From Fischerella sp. JS2 (GTDB taxonomy: Bacteria > Cyanobacteriota > Cyanobacteriia > Cyanobacteriales > Nostocaceae): a stretch of 64,000 nucleotides of DNA. Below, in pieces: positions 1 to 9,328 of this stretch. The DNA is taken from contig NZ_CP135918.1 of assembly GCF_032393985.1 (NCBI RefSeq), forward strand, positions 3,472,001 through 3,536,000, read 5' to 3'. Numbering within the stretch: the stretch's first letter is position 1; each line of letters begins with the position of its first letter. The position numbers and the translations under genes were made by a program. A model generated the notes under the pieces. That model saw only the letters and a list, made by a program, of their open reading frames with translations. It ran no database searches and had not been told where the DNA came from.

Positions 1-426
<426 letters not shown>

Positions 427-490
427 ATTTTTAGGAATTCAGATTTCGGTTGTTGTTCTATGAGTGCATGATGAATTACAACCACGACTA

Positions 491-515
491 GCGCTTCCTT
501 GAGGAGCTTTTTCTT
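491..515 (+). terminator. Possible psbA terminator
   Basis: A short imperfect stem (GCTTCC with AGGAGC, one bulge) is followed by TTTTTCTT, 65 bases after the psbA stop. It is weak but sits where a psbA terminator is expected. Confidence 0.4.
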
Positions 516-694
516 AATTAATCAATTTGCATAATTGACTCTTAAAAACTTGTAATAATTACTGGAACGGATGTAGATGCACAAACACAAGCTTCATTAT
601 TTTTCTTTATGGCTTTGTTGCCCCAGTTTCCGTAATCTAAAGATCGGTTTTTGATATTAAACTTAAGTTTATTGTTCTATGATTGCTTAACAAA

Positions 695-724
695 AGCGCT
701 TCGTTGTGGAGCGCTCTTTTTTTA
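695..724 (+). terminator. Rho-independent terminator hairpin
   Basis: A perfect 6-bp stem AGCGCT (695-700) and AGCGCT (710-715) flanks a 9-base loop and is followed by C and a run of eight T. It resembles the weaker hairpin at 491-515 and may be a duplicate of it. It lies just upstream of the hydrolase gene and argues against the GTG start at 706. Confidence 0.7.
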
Positions 725-786
725 TTAGTCAAAGGTTCTGTACTATAAAAACCGCAAGTAATCTCTTTACAAGTAATTCTGCAATC

Positions 787-1635
787 ATGCCTGTACGTCA
801 AACTTTAGCAAAGCCTGATATTCAACTTTCGTATTTGGAGTGGAACCAAAATCAAGGTCAAGAAAATTTATTACTACTGCATGGTTTAGCTGACCATGCC
901 CTAGTTTGGTCTAGTTTGGGAGATTACCTAGCGCCACACTACCACATAGTTGCTCCTGATCTACGCGGTCATGGTGAGAGTAGTAAACCAGAGAAAGATT
1001 ATAGCTTTGAAAGTGCGATCGCAGACCTAGAAGCATTGATGAATAAATTAGGATGGGCAAGTACCCACATTGTCGCCCACTCTTGGAGTGGTAAATTAGC
1101 TTGCATCTGGGCTAGACAAAATCCACAACGATTGCAGAGTATGATTCTAGTCGACCCGATTTTTATCTGGCAAATGCCCAGTTTCTTGAAGGCGACATTT
1201 CCCATGTTGTATCGCTTCTTGTCATTTCTCAAAGCAATGGGCCCCTTTCCTAGTTACGAAGCAGCCGAAAAACAAGCCCGTCAGTTGAACCAATATCAAG
1301 GCTGGAGTCCCTTACAACAAAAAGTTTTTCAAGCAGGTATAGAACCAAAACCTGATGGTAACTGGGGTAGCAAATTTACAATAGCTGCACGCGATCACAT
1401 TTTTGAGGAAGTCATGCAGGTTCCTGGTTTAACAGTTCCAATTCATACTCCCGCCTTATTTGTCCAGCCAGAAAAAGGTCTTAACCGTCAACAATGGCAA
1501 CTCAAGCCTTACAAAACATACCTCAAGAACTTACAACTATGCCAAGTTCCTGGTAATCATTGGCCGTTTTTGACCCAACCTGAAGCCTTTAACCAAGCTG
1601 TAGAAGCTTTTTTGCAAGAACATCAAACTCCGTAA
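787..1635 (+). CDS. Alpha/beta hydrolase
   Basis: The 282-residue product has the alpha/beta-hydrolase layout: an LLLHGLADHALVW oxyanion-hole segment near residue 30, DLRGHGES, then a nucleophile elbow where AHSWSGK gives the serine, and a late GNHWPFL that supplies the histidine. It is probably a cytosolic esterase or related hydrolase; the substrate cannot be read from sequence. I chose the ATG at 787 because the longer frame to a GTG at 706 runs through a terminator hairpin and adds 27 residues unlike the family. It is a single gene; the next gene is convergent. Confidence 0.85.
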   Translation: MPVRQTLAKPDIQLSYLEWNQNQGQENLLLLHGLADHALVWSSLGDYLAPHYHIVAPDLRGHGESSKPEKDYSFESAIADLEALMNKLGWASTHIVAHSWSGKLACIWARQNPQRLQSMILVDPIFIWQMPSFLKATFPMLYRFLSFLKAMGPFPSYEAAEKQARQLNQYQGWSPLQQKVFQAGIEPKPDGNWGSKFTIAARDHIFEEVMQVPGLTVPIHTPALFVQPEKGLNRQQWQLKPYKTYLKNLQLCQVPGNHWPFLTQPEAFNQAVEAFLQEHQTP

Positions 1636-1920
1636 CCCAAAAGCATACAAATAATCTATCTGTGTGCATCATCTTGCACGGTGATCGATTTCTAAAACAT
1701 CATTTACGTAAGACTGTGAATTGAAGAAGCAATAAAGGTTTTGTGGCAATTGCCTAGTTGCTTTTGATTAACGAACACAGATACACACAGATGAACACCG
1801 ATAATCTATCTGTATACCCTATGGGAAGCCGCCCTTGGGGGCGTCTACGATTTTAAAAACATGATTGTTGCCATAGTTTTAATTCACATTAGGCGTGATT
1901 TTGATCACAACTTTAAAACT
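1636..1920. repeat. Intergenic repeats (CACAGAT family and palindrome)
   Basis: Positions 1771-1822 carry a copy of a dispersed CACAGATACACACAGATG-type repeat that recurs near 5465, 42450 and 62105. It is followed by a GC-rich palindromic segment (ATGGGAAGCCGCCC ... GGGCGTCTACG, 1820-1852) related to elements near 13000, 38980 and 57670. No gene is seen. Confidence 0.7.
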
Positions 1921-2124
1921 TCATTCTGGTTTTTTGTGCCAGTTGCCATCCTCACCTTTTTCATAATCTCGCTTCACAGCTGCCCAAGCCACACGAAAAG
2001 CTGTCTCCTCATCATCATATTCTTTTGCAGCATTATTGAAGGCTGCAAGAAATATCTCGGCTGCGTGTTTGGGCAGATGCTTCTTCACAGAGTCCGGTAA
2101 ATCTGCTATTTCTTGATAAGGCAT
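1921..2124 (-). CDS. ChaB family protein
   Basis: The 67-residue protein MPYQEIADLPDSVKKHLPKH... AFRVAWAAVKRDYEK matches the short ChaB domain, named after the E. coli cation transport regulator. The paired motifs LPDSVKKHLP and AWAAVKR are diagnostic. In many bacteria ChaB-like proteins are small cytosolic proteins with no established biochemical role. The gene starts 14 bases after the stop of the SDR gene upstream on the same strand, so the two are probably co-transcribed. Confidence 0.85.
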   Translation of the reverse strand: MPYQEIADLPDSVKKHLPKHAAEIFLAAFNNAAKEYDDEETAFRVAWAAVKRDYEKGEDGNWHKKPE

Positions 2125-2138
2125 ACAATCACACTCCC

Positions 2139-3200
2139 CTATGTCATTTTTGAATTTTCTTGAAAAAATTGGTTATTTTGCTGTGCTGCTTGGTCGCTTA
2201 AGCTTGTTAAGACAGATGGTGAGATAGAAGATTGACTGTCTTTACCTTGAACGCGATCGCTACCAATACCATCTGGTTCTGGTAAAAATCTGTTTACCCA
2301 ACCGAGAAGTACACAGGTGAAACCAGGAAATAGGGCGTGAAATTTATCGCCTATCTGCGCTGGTAACGATAGTGTGACTTCCGCATCTCCCCGTCTAAAA
2401 GCAGCAATAATTTGCTTAGCTGCACTTTCAGCACTCATAGAGATTAGGGGTAGAGAATCACTAATGCTAAACCAAGCGTATTCTTGACGATGCTTACCTT
2501 TGAAGAAAGCATTATAGGGACTGCCAGTACGCATCAAACCGGGACAAACAGTAGTCACAACAATCCCGTCCTTTGCCAATTCTGAGTGCATTCCTTCCGA
2601 AAGCCCAACTAAAGCAAACTTACTGGCACTGTAAGGTAACAGATGTGGTACGCTCAGCTTACCACCTATCGAAGAAATATTAACGATGCGTCCCTCACGT
2701 CGCTGGCGCATCATAGGCAGAACAGCCAGAGTAGTATATAATGGCGCCCAAAAATGAATTTTGATGGCTTCTTCGTAGTCATCAAGGGTCATCTCTTGCA
2801 TCGGCCCTACCTGGATAGTGCCTGCATTATTAATCAGCACATCAATCTGACCAAAGCGATCGCTCACAAATCGCATCATCTGCTTAACTTCAAGTTCATC
2901 TGTGACATCACAAGGTACAGCCAGTACTTCTCCACCCCGTTGCTGTAAATCGATCCGCGCTTTTTCTAATTCTGAGGTATCACGCGCACAAATCACCAGA
3001 CGCGCGTTTTTTTGGACTAGCTGGCGTGCCATTACCAAGCCGAGTCCTCGTGAACCACCTGTAATTAGCACTGTTTTACCCTTCAGGTTATATTGCTGTT
3101 CTCGCCACCAGCGCCCAATAGCTTGTATGGCAAGTAATGCAGCTACAATCAGTACAGCTATAATTAATGGGTTTTGATAGTTTTGATAATTAATATTCAT
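2139..3200 (-). CDS. Membrane-anchored SDR-family oxidoreductase
   Basis: The 353-residue short-chain dehydrogenase/reductase has one N-terminal membrane segment (about residues 11-29), the Rossmann motif TGGSRGLG (47-54), NNAG, a catalytic serine in NISSIGG and the YSASK pair. It should use NAD(P)H to reduce or oxidise a carbonyl or hydroxyl group, possibly on a membrane lipid given the anchor. About 50 extra C-terminal residues are rich in Ser and Gln and lie outside the domain. It is the first gene of a probable operon with the downstream ChaB gene. Substrate unknown. Confidence 0.85.
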   Translation of the reverse strand: MNINYQNYQNPLIIAVLIVAALLAIQAIGRWWREQQYNLKGKTVLITGGSRGLGLVMARQLVQKNARLVICARDTSELEKARIDLQQRGGEVLAVPCDVTDELEVKQMMRFVSDRFGQIDVLINNAGTIQVGPMQEMTLDDYEEAIKIHFWAPLYTTLAVLPMMRQRREGRIVNISSIGGKLSVPHLLPYSASKFALVGLSEGMHSELAKDGIVVTTVCPGLMRTGSPYNAFFKGKHRQEYAWFSISDSLPLISMSAESAAKQIIAAFRRGDAEVTLSLPAQIGDKFHALFPGFTCVLLGWVNRFLPEPDGIGSDRVQGKDSQSSISPSVLTSLSDQAAQQNNQFFQENSKMT

Positions 3201-3715
3201 CTTTACTTAGCTTTGTGATTGTGAAATTTGATATTTTTGTGTGACCGTAATATCTAAAAATTCCTAATACTGAACTCTATTTGCAGTAGGTTTTAAACCT
3301 TTTTATCTATCCTGAATGAAAGGCTGCAAACATTTTTTCATATTCAAATTCAACCCTTTTTTTATCGGGGTGTAGAGCTTTTAGCGCTATTAATAAAAAA
3401 TATAAATATTTATCTTTAAAAATTGTTGATGTTATAAAACTATCCTAAAAAGTTGAACAAATTTTCTCCTCTTTCTATGGTCGTGTTGCTTTGATTGTGA
3501 CTGTGCCAAAAGGCAGAAGGCACAGGGCAGTCCCGATGAAAAAAATCACCACTAAGCATGAAAAAACCTCACCCCGTCCTGTCGGACACCCCTCTCCTTG
3601 TTAAGGCTTACCCTTAACCGAATTTTCTTGGTACAAATGCAACTTCATTTTATTTGCAACTGTCTGAAGATAGAGTATTAGCGGCTTGCTAACTTCTACC
3701 ACGGATAAATCAGTC
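3201..3715. other. Intergenic region between divergent genes
   Basis: This AT-rich stretch between the divergent SDR and kinase genes should contain both promoters, but I cannot place them. Positions 3563-3606 carry a dispersed repeat of the CTCACCCC ... CCCTCTCCTTG type, also seen near 15090, 31480 and 51870. No gene is seen. Confidence 0.5.
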
Positions 3716-5425
3716 ATGAGCCTTTGCATCAACCCCCACTGTTTGCAACCCAACCATCCAGATAACGATGAGAACCGTTTTTGTCAAAGTTGTGGTTCTG
3801 TGCTGGAGTTGTTAGGACGCTACCGAGTAATGCGTTTGTTGAGTGACAAAACTGGTTTTGGTAAGATTTATGAGGCTTATGAACAAGACAGACCGAAAAT
3901 CCTCAAGGTACTCAAGGAAAATCTTAACAGTGATGCCAAAGCCGTAGAACTATTTCAGCAAGAGGCGGTTGTGTTGGGACAATTAGATCATCCAGGAATT
4001 CCCAACGAAGATAGTTATTTCCCCTATCAAACTAGAGATGGCTTGCTGCTGCACTGCATTGCTATGGAAAAAATCGAAGGTCCCAACTTAGAGGGATGGC
4101 TAAAGCAGCAGCAAAATCGACCAATTTCTCAAGCCCAAGCGATCGCCTGGTTAAACCAGTTAGCAGAGATCTTAGTTTTAGTACATGGGAAGCAGTACTT
4201 ACATAGAGATATCAAGCCCTCTAACATTATGATTCGCCCTGATGGGCAGTTGGTATTGATTGATTTTGGTACTGCTAGGGAACTAACCAGAACCTATCTT
4301 GCCAAAGTCAGCAGTGGTGGAGGCGGAATCACAGCAATTACCTCATCTGGCTACAGCGCCCCAGAACAAATGAACGGTCAAGCTGTACCCCAGTCAGATT
4401 TTTTTGCCTTGGGACGCACCTTTGTATTTTTGCTGACGGGGCGTCATCCCCTAGATATGTATGATTCATACCACAATGTTTTGTACTGGCGCGATCGCGC
4501 TACTCATGTCTCACCCTTACTGTTGGATTTAATTGATTGGCTAATGGCGAGGGATGTAGCGCAGCGTCCTACTAACGCCCAAGAAATTTTACAACGTCTA
4601 GCAGAACAGGAAAGTCAACTCACGCCAAGCACTGCTGCAACTATTAATGTAGTTGGGCATTTGACAACAGAACAGTTAGAACCAGCAACTACAACTTTAC
4701 CACCAAAAACACAGCAACGAAGAATACCTCTACTAGCATGGTTTGCCGCATTGCTTGTGTCATTGGGTTTACTCGGTATAGTAGCATTGGCAATGCGATC
4801 GCCCAAATTTGCTTCATTACCTATTAATTATGGGCAAATACCACAGAAAAAAGGTAAGGTAGACTACTTCCCCTATCAGCAAGGAAAAGATAGCCAAGGT
4901 AGAACAGCAGAATTTAATATCGCTGTTTTGTCAGTAGAATACAAATGGCTTTTAGGCAGCAATTATCAAATTAAACATAACAATCAAATTATCAATCTGG
5001 AAAATTTAAGGGTCAACTTAGAACAAGAAGGAATCCAAACAATTATGCAAAACCCAACTGAGATCATCTCAGTGGGGACAGCTTCTTGCGAGGGCACACC
5101 ACAAATAGAAGAACGTAGAGCTTTTGAACGTGCTAAACAAATCCAACTTTTAGTCAAAAAATTATTCTTTCATGTATCTAGCGTTAAAGGTTACCGGTTA
5201 TTAAATCTTGGTCAATTTCAACGCAATAATTGTCAATCAAACCAAGATTTAACAGCATACCAAAGGAGCATTATTATTATTGGTGTGCGGAAACAATCAG
5301 AAGGTGTAGTTTTAGATGAAGCCCTCCGCAATAGATTAGAAAAGAAACCATTTGCTGATTTTAAGTTAGAAGATTATTCGTTAGGAGCAGCAGATAAGTT
5401 TAAAACAATACCTAGTAATTTATAA
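3716..5425 (+). CDS. Zinc-ribbon Ser/Thr protein kinase
   Basis: The 569-residue protein starts with a zinc ribbon (Cys4, Cys9, Cys23, Cys26), followed by a Hanks-type kinase domain (about 36-300). The glycine loop is degenerate (DKTGFGK), the ATP lysine is Lys64, HRDIKPSN has the catalytic Asp165 and DFG has Asp183; GYSAPEQ follows the activation loop. One membrane segment lies at about 337-358. A roughly 200-residue C-terminal domain should be outside the cytosol; its SVGTASCEG ... ERRAFERAKQIQ segment loosely recalls OmpA-type peptidoglycan binding (inference). I chose the ATG at 3716 over a TTG at 3686 because it starts just before the zinc ribbon. Confidence 0.88.
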   Translation: MSLCINPHCLQPNHPDNDENRFCQSCGSVLELLGRYRVMRLLSDKTGFGKIYEAYEQDRPKILKVLKENLNSDAKAVELFQQEAVVLGQLDHPGIPNEDSYFPYQTRDGLLLHCIAMEKIEGPNLEGWLKQQQNRPISQAQAIAWLNQLAEILVLVHGKQYLHRDIKPSNIMIRPDGQLVLIDFGTARELTRTYLAKVSSGGGGITAITSSGYSAPEQMNGQAVPQSDFFALGRTFVFLLTGRHPLDMYDSYHNVLYWRDRATHVSPLLLDLIDWLMARDVAQRPTNAQEILQRLAEQESQLTPSTAATINVVGHLTTEQLEPATTTLPPKTQQRRIPLLAWFAALLVSLGLLGIVALAMRSPKFASLPINYGQIPQKKGKVDYFPYQQGKDSQGRTAEFNIAVLSVEYKWLLGSNYQIKHNNQIINLENLRVNLEQEGIQTIMQNPTEIISVGTASCEGTPQIEERRAFERAKQIQLLVKKLFFHVSSVKGYRLLNLGQFQRNNCQSNQDLTAYQRSIIIIGVRKQSEGVVLDEALRNRLEKKPFADFKLEDYSLGAADKFKTIPSNL

Positions 5426-5627
5426 GTATGAGTATAAGCGGTGACAAAATTATTTTTTATATATCGACCACTGATGAACACAGATGCACACAGATAGACA
5501 CTGATAGATATTCAATTACTGATTAAGTAGCTATTTGCAAAACCTCTGCGAACCTTTGCGCTACCTCTGCGCTCCTTTGCGTTAAAGATCGCTAGGATAA
5601 TAGTACTTCTATAACTAGGAGAAATAA
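5426..5627. repeat. Dispersed repeats
   Basis: Positions 5464-5510 hold a copy of the GACCACTGATGAACACAGATG-like repeat. Positions 5536-5586 hold a CCTCTGCGAACCTTTGCG-type repeat, also found near 11775 and 48400. An AGGAG Shine-Dalgarno lies at 5617-5621, just before the methyltransferase. Confidence 0.7.
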
Positions 5628-6245
5628 ATGGGCTTTTACTCACAAAAAATTCTTCCCTATCTTATTGATTGGTCACTATCAGATCCTAGTCTGGCTAAAT
5701 ATCGTCAAGAGGTTTTAGCAAGTGTAGAAGGAGAAGTTCTCGAAATTGGATTTGGTAGCGGAGTAAATCTTTCCTACTATCCAGAACACATTCGCAAAAT
5801 TATCACAGTTGATGTCAACCCAGGCATTCATGCACTAGCCCAAAAACGTATTCAGGCATCTTCTATTACAGTAGACCATCATATTTTAAGTGGTGAAAAC
5901 CTACCAATGGCAGATCACACATTTAACAGCGTAGTCAGTACTTGGACTTTATGTAGTATTGAGAATGTTGAACAAGCTCTTAAAGAAATCTATCGGGTGC
6001 TAAAACCAGGAGGAAAATTTTTTTTCATTGAACATGGACTCAGCAATGAACCTAATGTTCAAGTCTGGCAAAATAGATTGACCCCATTACAAAAAATAAT
6101 TGCAGGCGGTTGTCATTTGAATCGCAATATCCGACAAATTGTAGAGAATCAGTTCGATGCAGTGAGCTTGGAAGAGTTTTATGCTGAAAAAACGCCTAAG
6201 ATTCTGGGATATCTTTACAAAGGCATCGCAACTAAGGCTAGTTAA
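5628..6245 (+). CDS. Class I SAM-dependent methyltransferase
   Basis: The 205-residue protein has the Rossmann methyltransferase motifs: VLEIGFGSGVNLSYY (motif I, SAM binding), an acidic residue in TVDVNP, STWTLCSIENVEQAL and the UbiE/Methyltransf_11 signature YRVLKPGGKFFFIEHG. It transfers a methyl group from SAM to an unidentified small molecule, likely a lipid or quinone-like substrate given the family. An AGGAG ribosome site precedes the ATG. The gene stands alone between repeats. Confidence 0.85.
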   Translation: MGFYSQKILPYLIDWSLSDPSLAKYRQEVLASVEGEVLEIGFGSGVNLSYYPEHIRKIITVDVNPGIHALAQKRIQASSITVDHHILSGENLPMADHTFNSVVSTWTLCSIENVEQALKEIYRVLKPGGKFFFIEHGLSNEPNVQVWQNRLTPLQKIIAGGCHLNRNIRQIVENQFDAVSLEEFYAEKTPKILGYLYKGIATKAS

Positions 6246-6545
6246 CTTAATCTAGTGGTAAAATTTTCCTCCCCACGACAGTGATTAACGGGGAGCGGGT
6301 AAATTATATAGGTGAGATTGGTAGTTTTGCTTAGCTGAGGGATTGATGCGATCGCTAATTCGACATATAAAAATCAGTTTAAGAACACCTCAGCCAAAAT
6401 TTTCATAAAATTTAGGTCTTTTTGTGCCATTTCCTGCATAATCCTGTGTTTGCAATTCCCATACATAAGTAGCAACATCCCTCAGATTTAGAGGGTCAGG
6501 TTGACTTGTTAATAGTTGACCGAAGCAAAAACCAGAGGACACTTC
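6246..6545. other. Intergenic region upstream of the signalling cassette
   Basis: Positions 6269-6295 hold an inverted repeat (CTCCCC/GGGGAG with a 15-base loop) without a T run on the plus strand. The rest is AT-rich and probably contains the promoter of the following four-gene set. An AGAGGA ribosome site lies near 6532. Confidence 0.45.
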
Positions 6546-8078
6546 ATGAAAAAACGTGAAGATATCATTGAAAAGTTCTCAACGTTTCTCAGTTTTGGCA
6601 ACTCCAGTAGTGACGTAAATCCTATTTGGCAAACAGATCCAGACTTAGAACGTTGTATAAAAAGTTTAGTGGAGTCAGAACCAGATGCAAATGAAGAGTT
6701 TTGGGCGCAGTACTTTCTGAAAGTTCTCAGAGAGGAATCTCAGTCTCAGAGTCAAGAAGATGGGGAGAAATATTTCACCCCACCACATAGTTCTTTTATC
6801 GCTGGGAGACATATGTCTGCATATTTGCAAGAAGCTTGCTTGTGGGCTTCTCAAAAAGCTTATCAAAGATTTAAATATCTCCGGCATAAATATCCATTAG
6901 AAGAATATTTTCAAATCGCTAATGCAGCTGCTAATCCCCCAGCTAAACTCCTGAAAAATTTTAATGTTGAATATCCACTGACTAATATCGAAGGATATGC
7001 TAAAACAGCAATCATAAGGTTGATTAGCAATACAATTTATCGGCATGATATAGAAGCAAAGAGAGGAAAATTTTCTGACTATGGTTTACTTAAAGATTTA
7101 AACGCTAAAGAATTACGCGAAGCATTGTTCTTTAAAGGGATAAATCACAAAAAACTTAATTCTTACTACTTAATTTGGCAATGTCTAGATAAAATCTATC
7201 AACCAACACGCTGTCAAGGAGGTCGTAGTTTGGAACCTCCCAATCAACAGCATCTCCAAGAAATTGCCCATTGTTATAACCAGCAAATAAACAAACTAGA
7301 TTTTCCTACAGCGCCAGTTTCCAGCGAGAAAGTTCAATCTATGTTATCAACCTGTGTGCGGGCAGCTCGTGATTATCGTACCAAACGTTTTTTATCCTTA
7401 GAAGAATATGACAATATTTTTGACCCTACACTAACACCTTGGGATAATCTCATACAAGAAGAAGCATGGGAACAAGTTCACTCAATTATCTCAAATTTAT
7501 TTGCCTCTATACCAGAGACTGGTCAAATAATGTTAAAACTTTGGCAAGGGCTGGGCTTAACTCAAACTGAAATAGCAACAATTTTAAAAGCTAGTTATCC
7601 AGGCTTACAAAAACAATATCAAGTAGCTCGTCAATTATCCAGATATCTAAAAAATATATTAAAAGATTTAGCTATAGAATTGAATAAAATTCATCCAGAT
7701 GTTTGTCTTCACAATGAAAAAGATATTGAAAATATTAAAGATGCTATGAATGAATGTATTCAATCTCATTGCCAAAAGCTATTATATTCAACATTAGATA
7801 GAATTGAAAAACAATCTTTAGAACAAGAGAAATTATTAACTATTTCTCGGGAAATTCATCTTTTAGGACAACAAAACTATCAGCAGATTGCTATTCTTTT
7901 ATCGGAAGCATCAAGTGTATTGTCACAGGTAAAACAAAACCTAATTATATCTTTCAAAGATGAATTGGCAAAGAGCATGAATTTAGAACACAATTCTCTA
8001 GAAGTAGTGAATCATAAAATAGCTGACTTCATTGAAGAATGGTTGAAAAGCAAATTATATTTTGCCAAACAGGGATGA
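6546..8078 (+). CDS. Sigma-70 region 4-like regulator
   Basis: The 510-residue protein is mostly helical. Residues about 308-375 (SIISNLFASIPETG ... GLGLTQTEIATIL) resemble sigma-70 region 4, a helix-turn-helix that contacts the -35 element. I see no clear region 2, so either it is an atypical sigma factor or it uses the HTH for another purpose. The N-terminal half and the last 130 residues match nothing I recognise. The ATG at 6546 has a good AGAGGA site, better than the TTG at 6516. It heads a tight set: DUF1822 begins 6 bases later, then the CHAT-CHASE2 gene. It may control that set. Confidence 0.65.
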   Translation: MKKREDIIEKFSTFLSFGNSSSDVNPIWQTDPDLERCIKSLVESEPDANEEFWAQYFLKVLREESQSQSQEDGEKYFTPPHSSFIAGRHMSAYLQEACLWASQKAYQRFKYLRHKYPLEEYFQIANAAANPPAKLLKNFNVEYPLTNIEGYAKTAIIRLISNTIYRHDIEAKRGKFSDYGLLKDLNAKELREALFFKGINHKKLNSYYLIWQCLDKIYQPTRCQGGRSLEPPNQQHLQEIAHCYNQQINKLDFPTAPVSSEKVQSMLSTCVRAARDYRTKRFLSLEEYDNIFDPTLTPWDNLIQEEAWEQVHSIISNLFASIPETGQIMLKLWQGLGLTQTEIATILKASYPGLQKQYQVARQLSRYLKNILKDLAIELNKIHPDVCLHNEKDIENIKDAMNECIQSHCQKLLYSTLDRIEKQSLEQEKLLTISREIHLLGQQNYQQIAILLSEASSVLSQVKQNLIISFKDELAKSMNLEHNSLEVVNHKIADFIEEWLKSKLYFAKQG

Positions 8079-8084
8079 AATTAT

Positions 8085-9323
8085 ATGAAATTAGAAATGA
8101 ATGATTTAATGGTGCTTTACCCAGATAAATTATGGTTGGAGTTATCAGCCCAAGAACAACAAACTGCATGGCAAATATCTGCTCAAAATTATTACTCTAA
8201 CCCTGCTGCCCGTTGGAATGCCTATCTTAATTGTTTATGTTTGAATGCTTTTTTAGATTGGTTGAAAGAAGATCCTGATTTAGGTGAAACTCCAAGTGTT
8301 TGGCCCAATTATCATCAGTTACCTAGTTTTTGGGAATTTGTCAATGGTACTTGTTTAACTTTAGGTGATCTGCGACTAGTGCTAATTCCTAGCGATAAAA
8401 GTAATCTGACAGAGTTTCGCATACCCCAAGAATGGGTTGATATTCCTAACTGGGTGGCTAATTATTATCTAGCTGTGCAGATCAACTTAGAAGAAAACTG
8501 GATAGGAGTGTGGGGATACACAACCCACCAACAAATTCGAGCAAAAGCTAAATATGACCTGATGGATCGAACTTACTTGTTGGATGAAGAAGATTTAATT
8601 GCAGATATAAATGTGATGTGGGTGGCACAGGAAGTATGTTCTGTGCAAAAACCAGAGCTAAAAATTTTGCCAAAGTTGTCAAGTATACAAATAGAGAAAC
8701 TACTCAAGCAACTGGATGACTGGACTCCTGATTTACCCAAGAATGTGAGTGAGCAAGAATGGATGGCATTACTAGCACTAGATGAAGGAAGACAGGATTT
8801 ATACCAAAAAAGGCTTGCAAAACATAAAGGTAATTTAGTTGCATACAATCAACCCTTGGTAAATAACTTGAGTAAATGGTTTCAAAATGTCTTTGAAGCA
8901 GGTTGGCACTCTTTTGACAGCCTCGTTAGTTCACAACAAAATACTTTAGCTGTGCAGTTCCGCAATGATGCAACCTTGAATGAGGTTCGTGTTAAGGGAG
9001 CTAAGTTGATTGATTTAGGGATGCAACTCAGGAATACTGCTGTGGTGCTGCTGATTGGTTTGACATCAGAAATAGATGAGAAAGTCAGTATCCGTGTCCA
9101 ATTACATCCAGCTAATGAAGAAGTATATCTACCACCTGATCTGAAATTACTTTTACTTTCGGGGTCGGGAAACATTCTTCAGGAAGTACAATCTAGAAGT
9201 CACGACAATTTCATTCAACTTAAAAAATTTAAATCTCCCCCAGGCAAAAGTTTTAGTTTACAAGTGACCTTAGGTGATATCAGTATTAAAGAAGATTTTA
9301 TGCTTGAGAAGCTTGTTGGCTAA
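8085..9323 (+). CDS. DUF1822 family protein
   Basis: The 412-residue protein begins MNDLMVLYPDKLWLELS and contains the DUF1822 hallmark AARWNAYLNCLCLNAFLDWL followed by a W-rich mid-region (WVAQEVC). This family appears largely restricted to cyanobacteria and has no assigned function. There is no signal peptide or membrane segment, so it is probably cytosolic. The C-terminal third (from about 290) looks beta-rich. It sits 6 bases after the sigma-like gene and 5 bases before the CHAT-CHASE2 gene, so it is almost certainly translated from one message with them and probably works as a partner or adaptor. Confidence 0.8.
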   Translation: MKLEMNDLMVLYPDKLWLELSAQEQQTAWQISAQNYYSNPAARWNAYLNCLCLNAFLDWLKEDPDLGETPSVWPNYHQLPSFWEFVNGTCLTLGDLRLVLIPSDKSNLTEFRIPQEWVDIPNWVANYYLAVQINLEENWIGVWGYTTHQQIRAKAKYDLMDRTYLLDEEDLIADINVMWVAQEVCSVQKPELKILPKLSSIQIEKLLKQLDDWTPDLPKNVSEQEWMALLALDEGRQDLYQKRLAKHKGNLVAYNQPLVNNLSKWFQNVFEAGWHSFDSLVSSQQNTLAVQFRNDATLNEVRVKGAKLIDLGMQLRNTAVVLLIGLTSEIDEKVSIRVQLHPANEEVYLPPDLKLLLLSGSGNILQEVQSRSHDNFIQLKKFKSPPGKSFSLQVTLGDISIKEDFMLEKLVG

Positions 9324-9328
9324 CAGCC

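Larger units (their letters stand above)
427..786. other. Intergenic region downstream of psbA remnant
   Basis: No gene is seen here. The region holds two hairpins (listed separately). The sequence before each hairpin shares a TTGTTCTATGA segment, so the psbA downstream region may be partly duplicated. An open frame could extend the following hydrolase upstream to a GTG at 706, but that would place the start inside the second hairpin. Confidence 0.5.

Noticed and set aside
706-786. Longer N-terminus for the alpha/beta hydrolase from a GTG
   Set aside because: The region lies in a terminator hairpin and adds residues unlike the family; the ATG at 787 fits.
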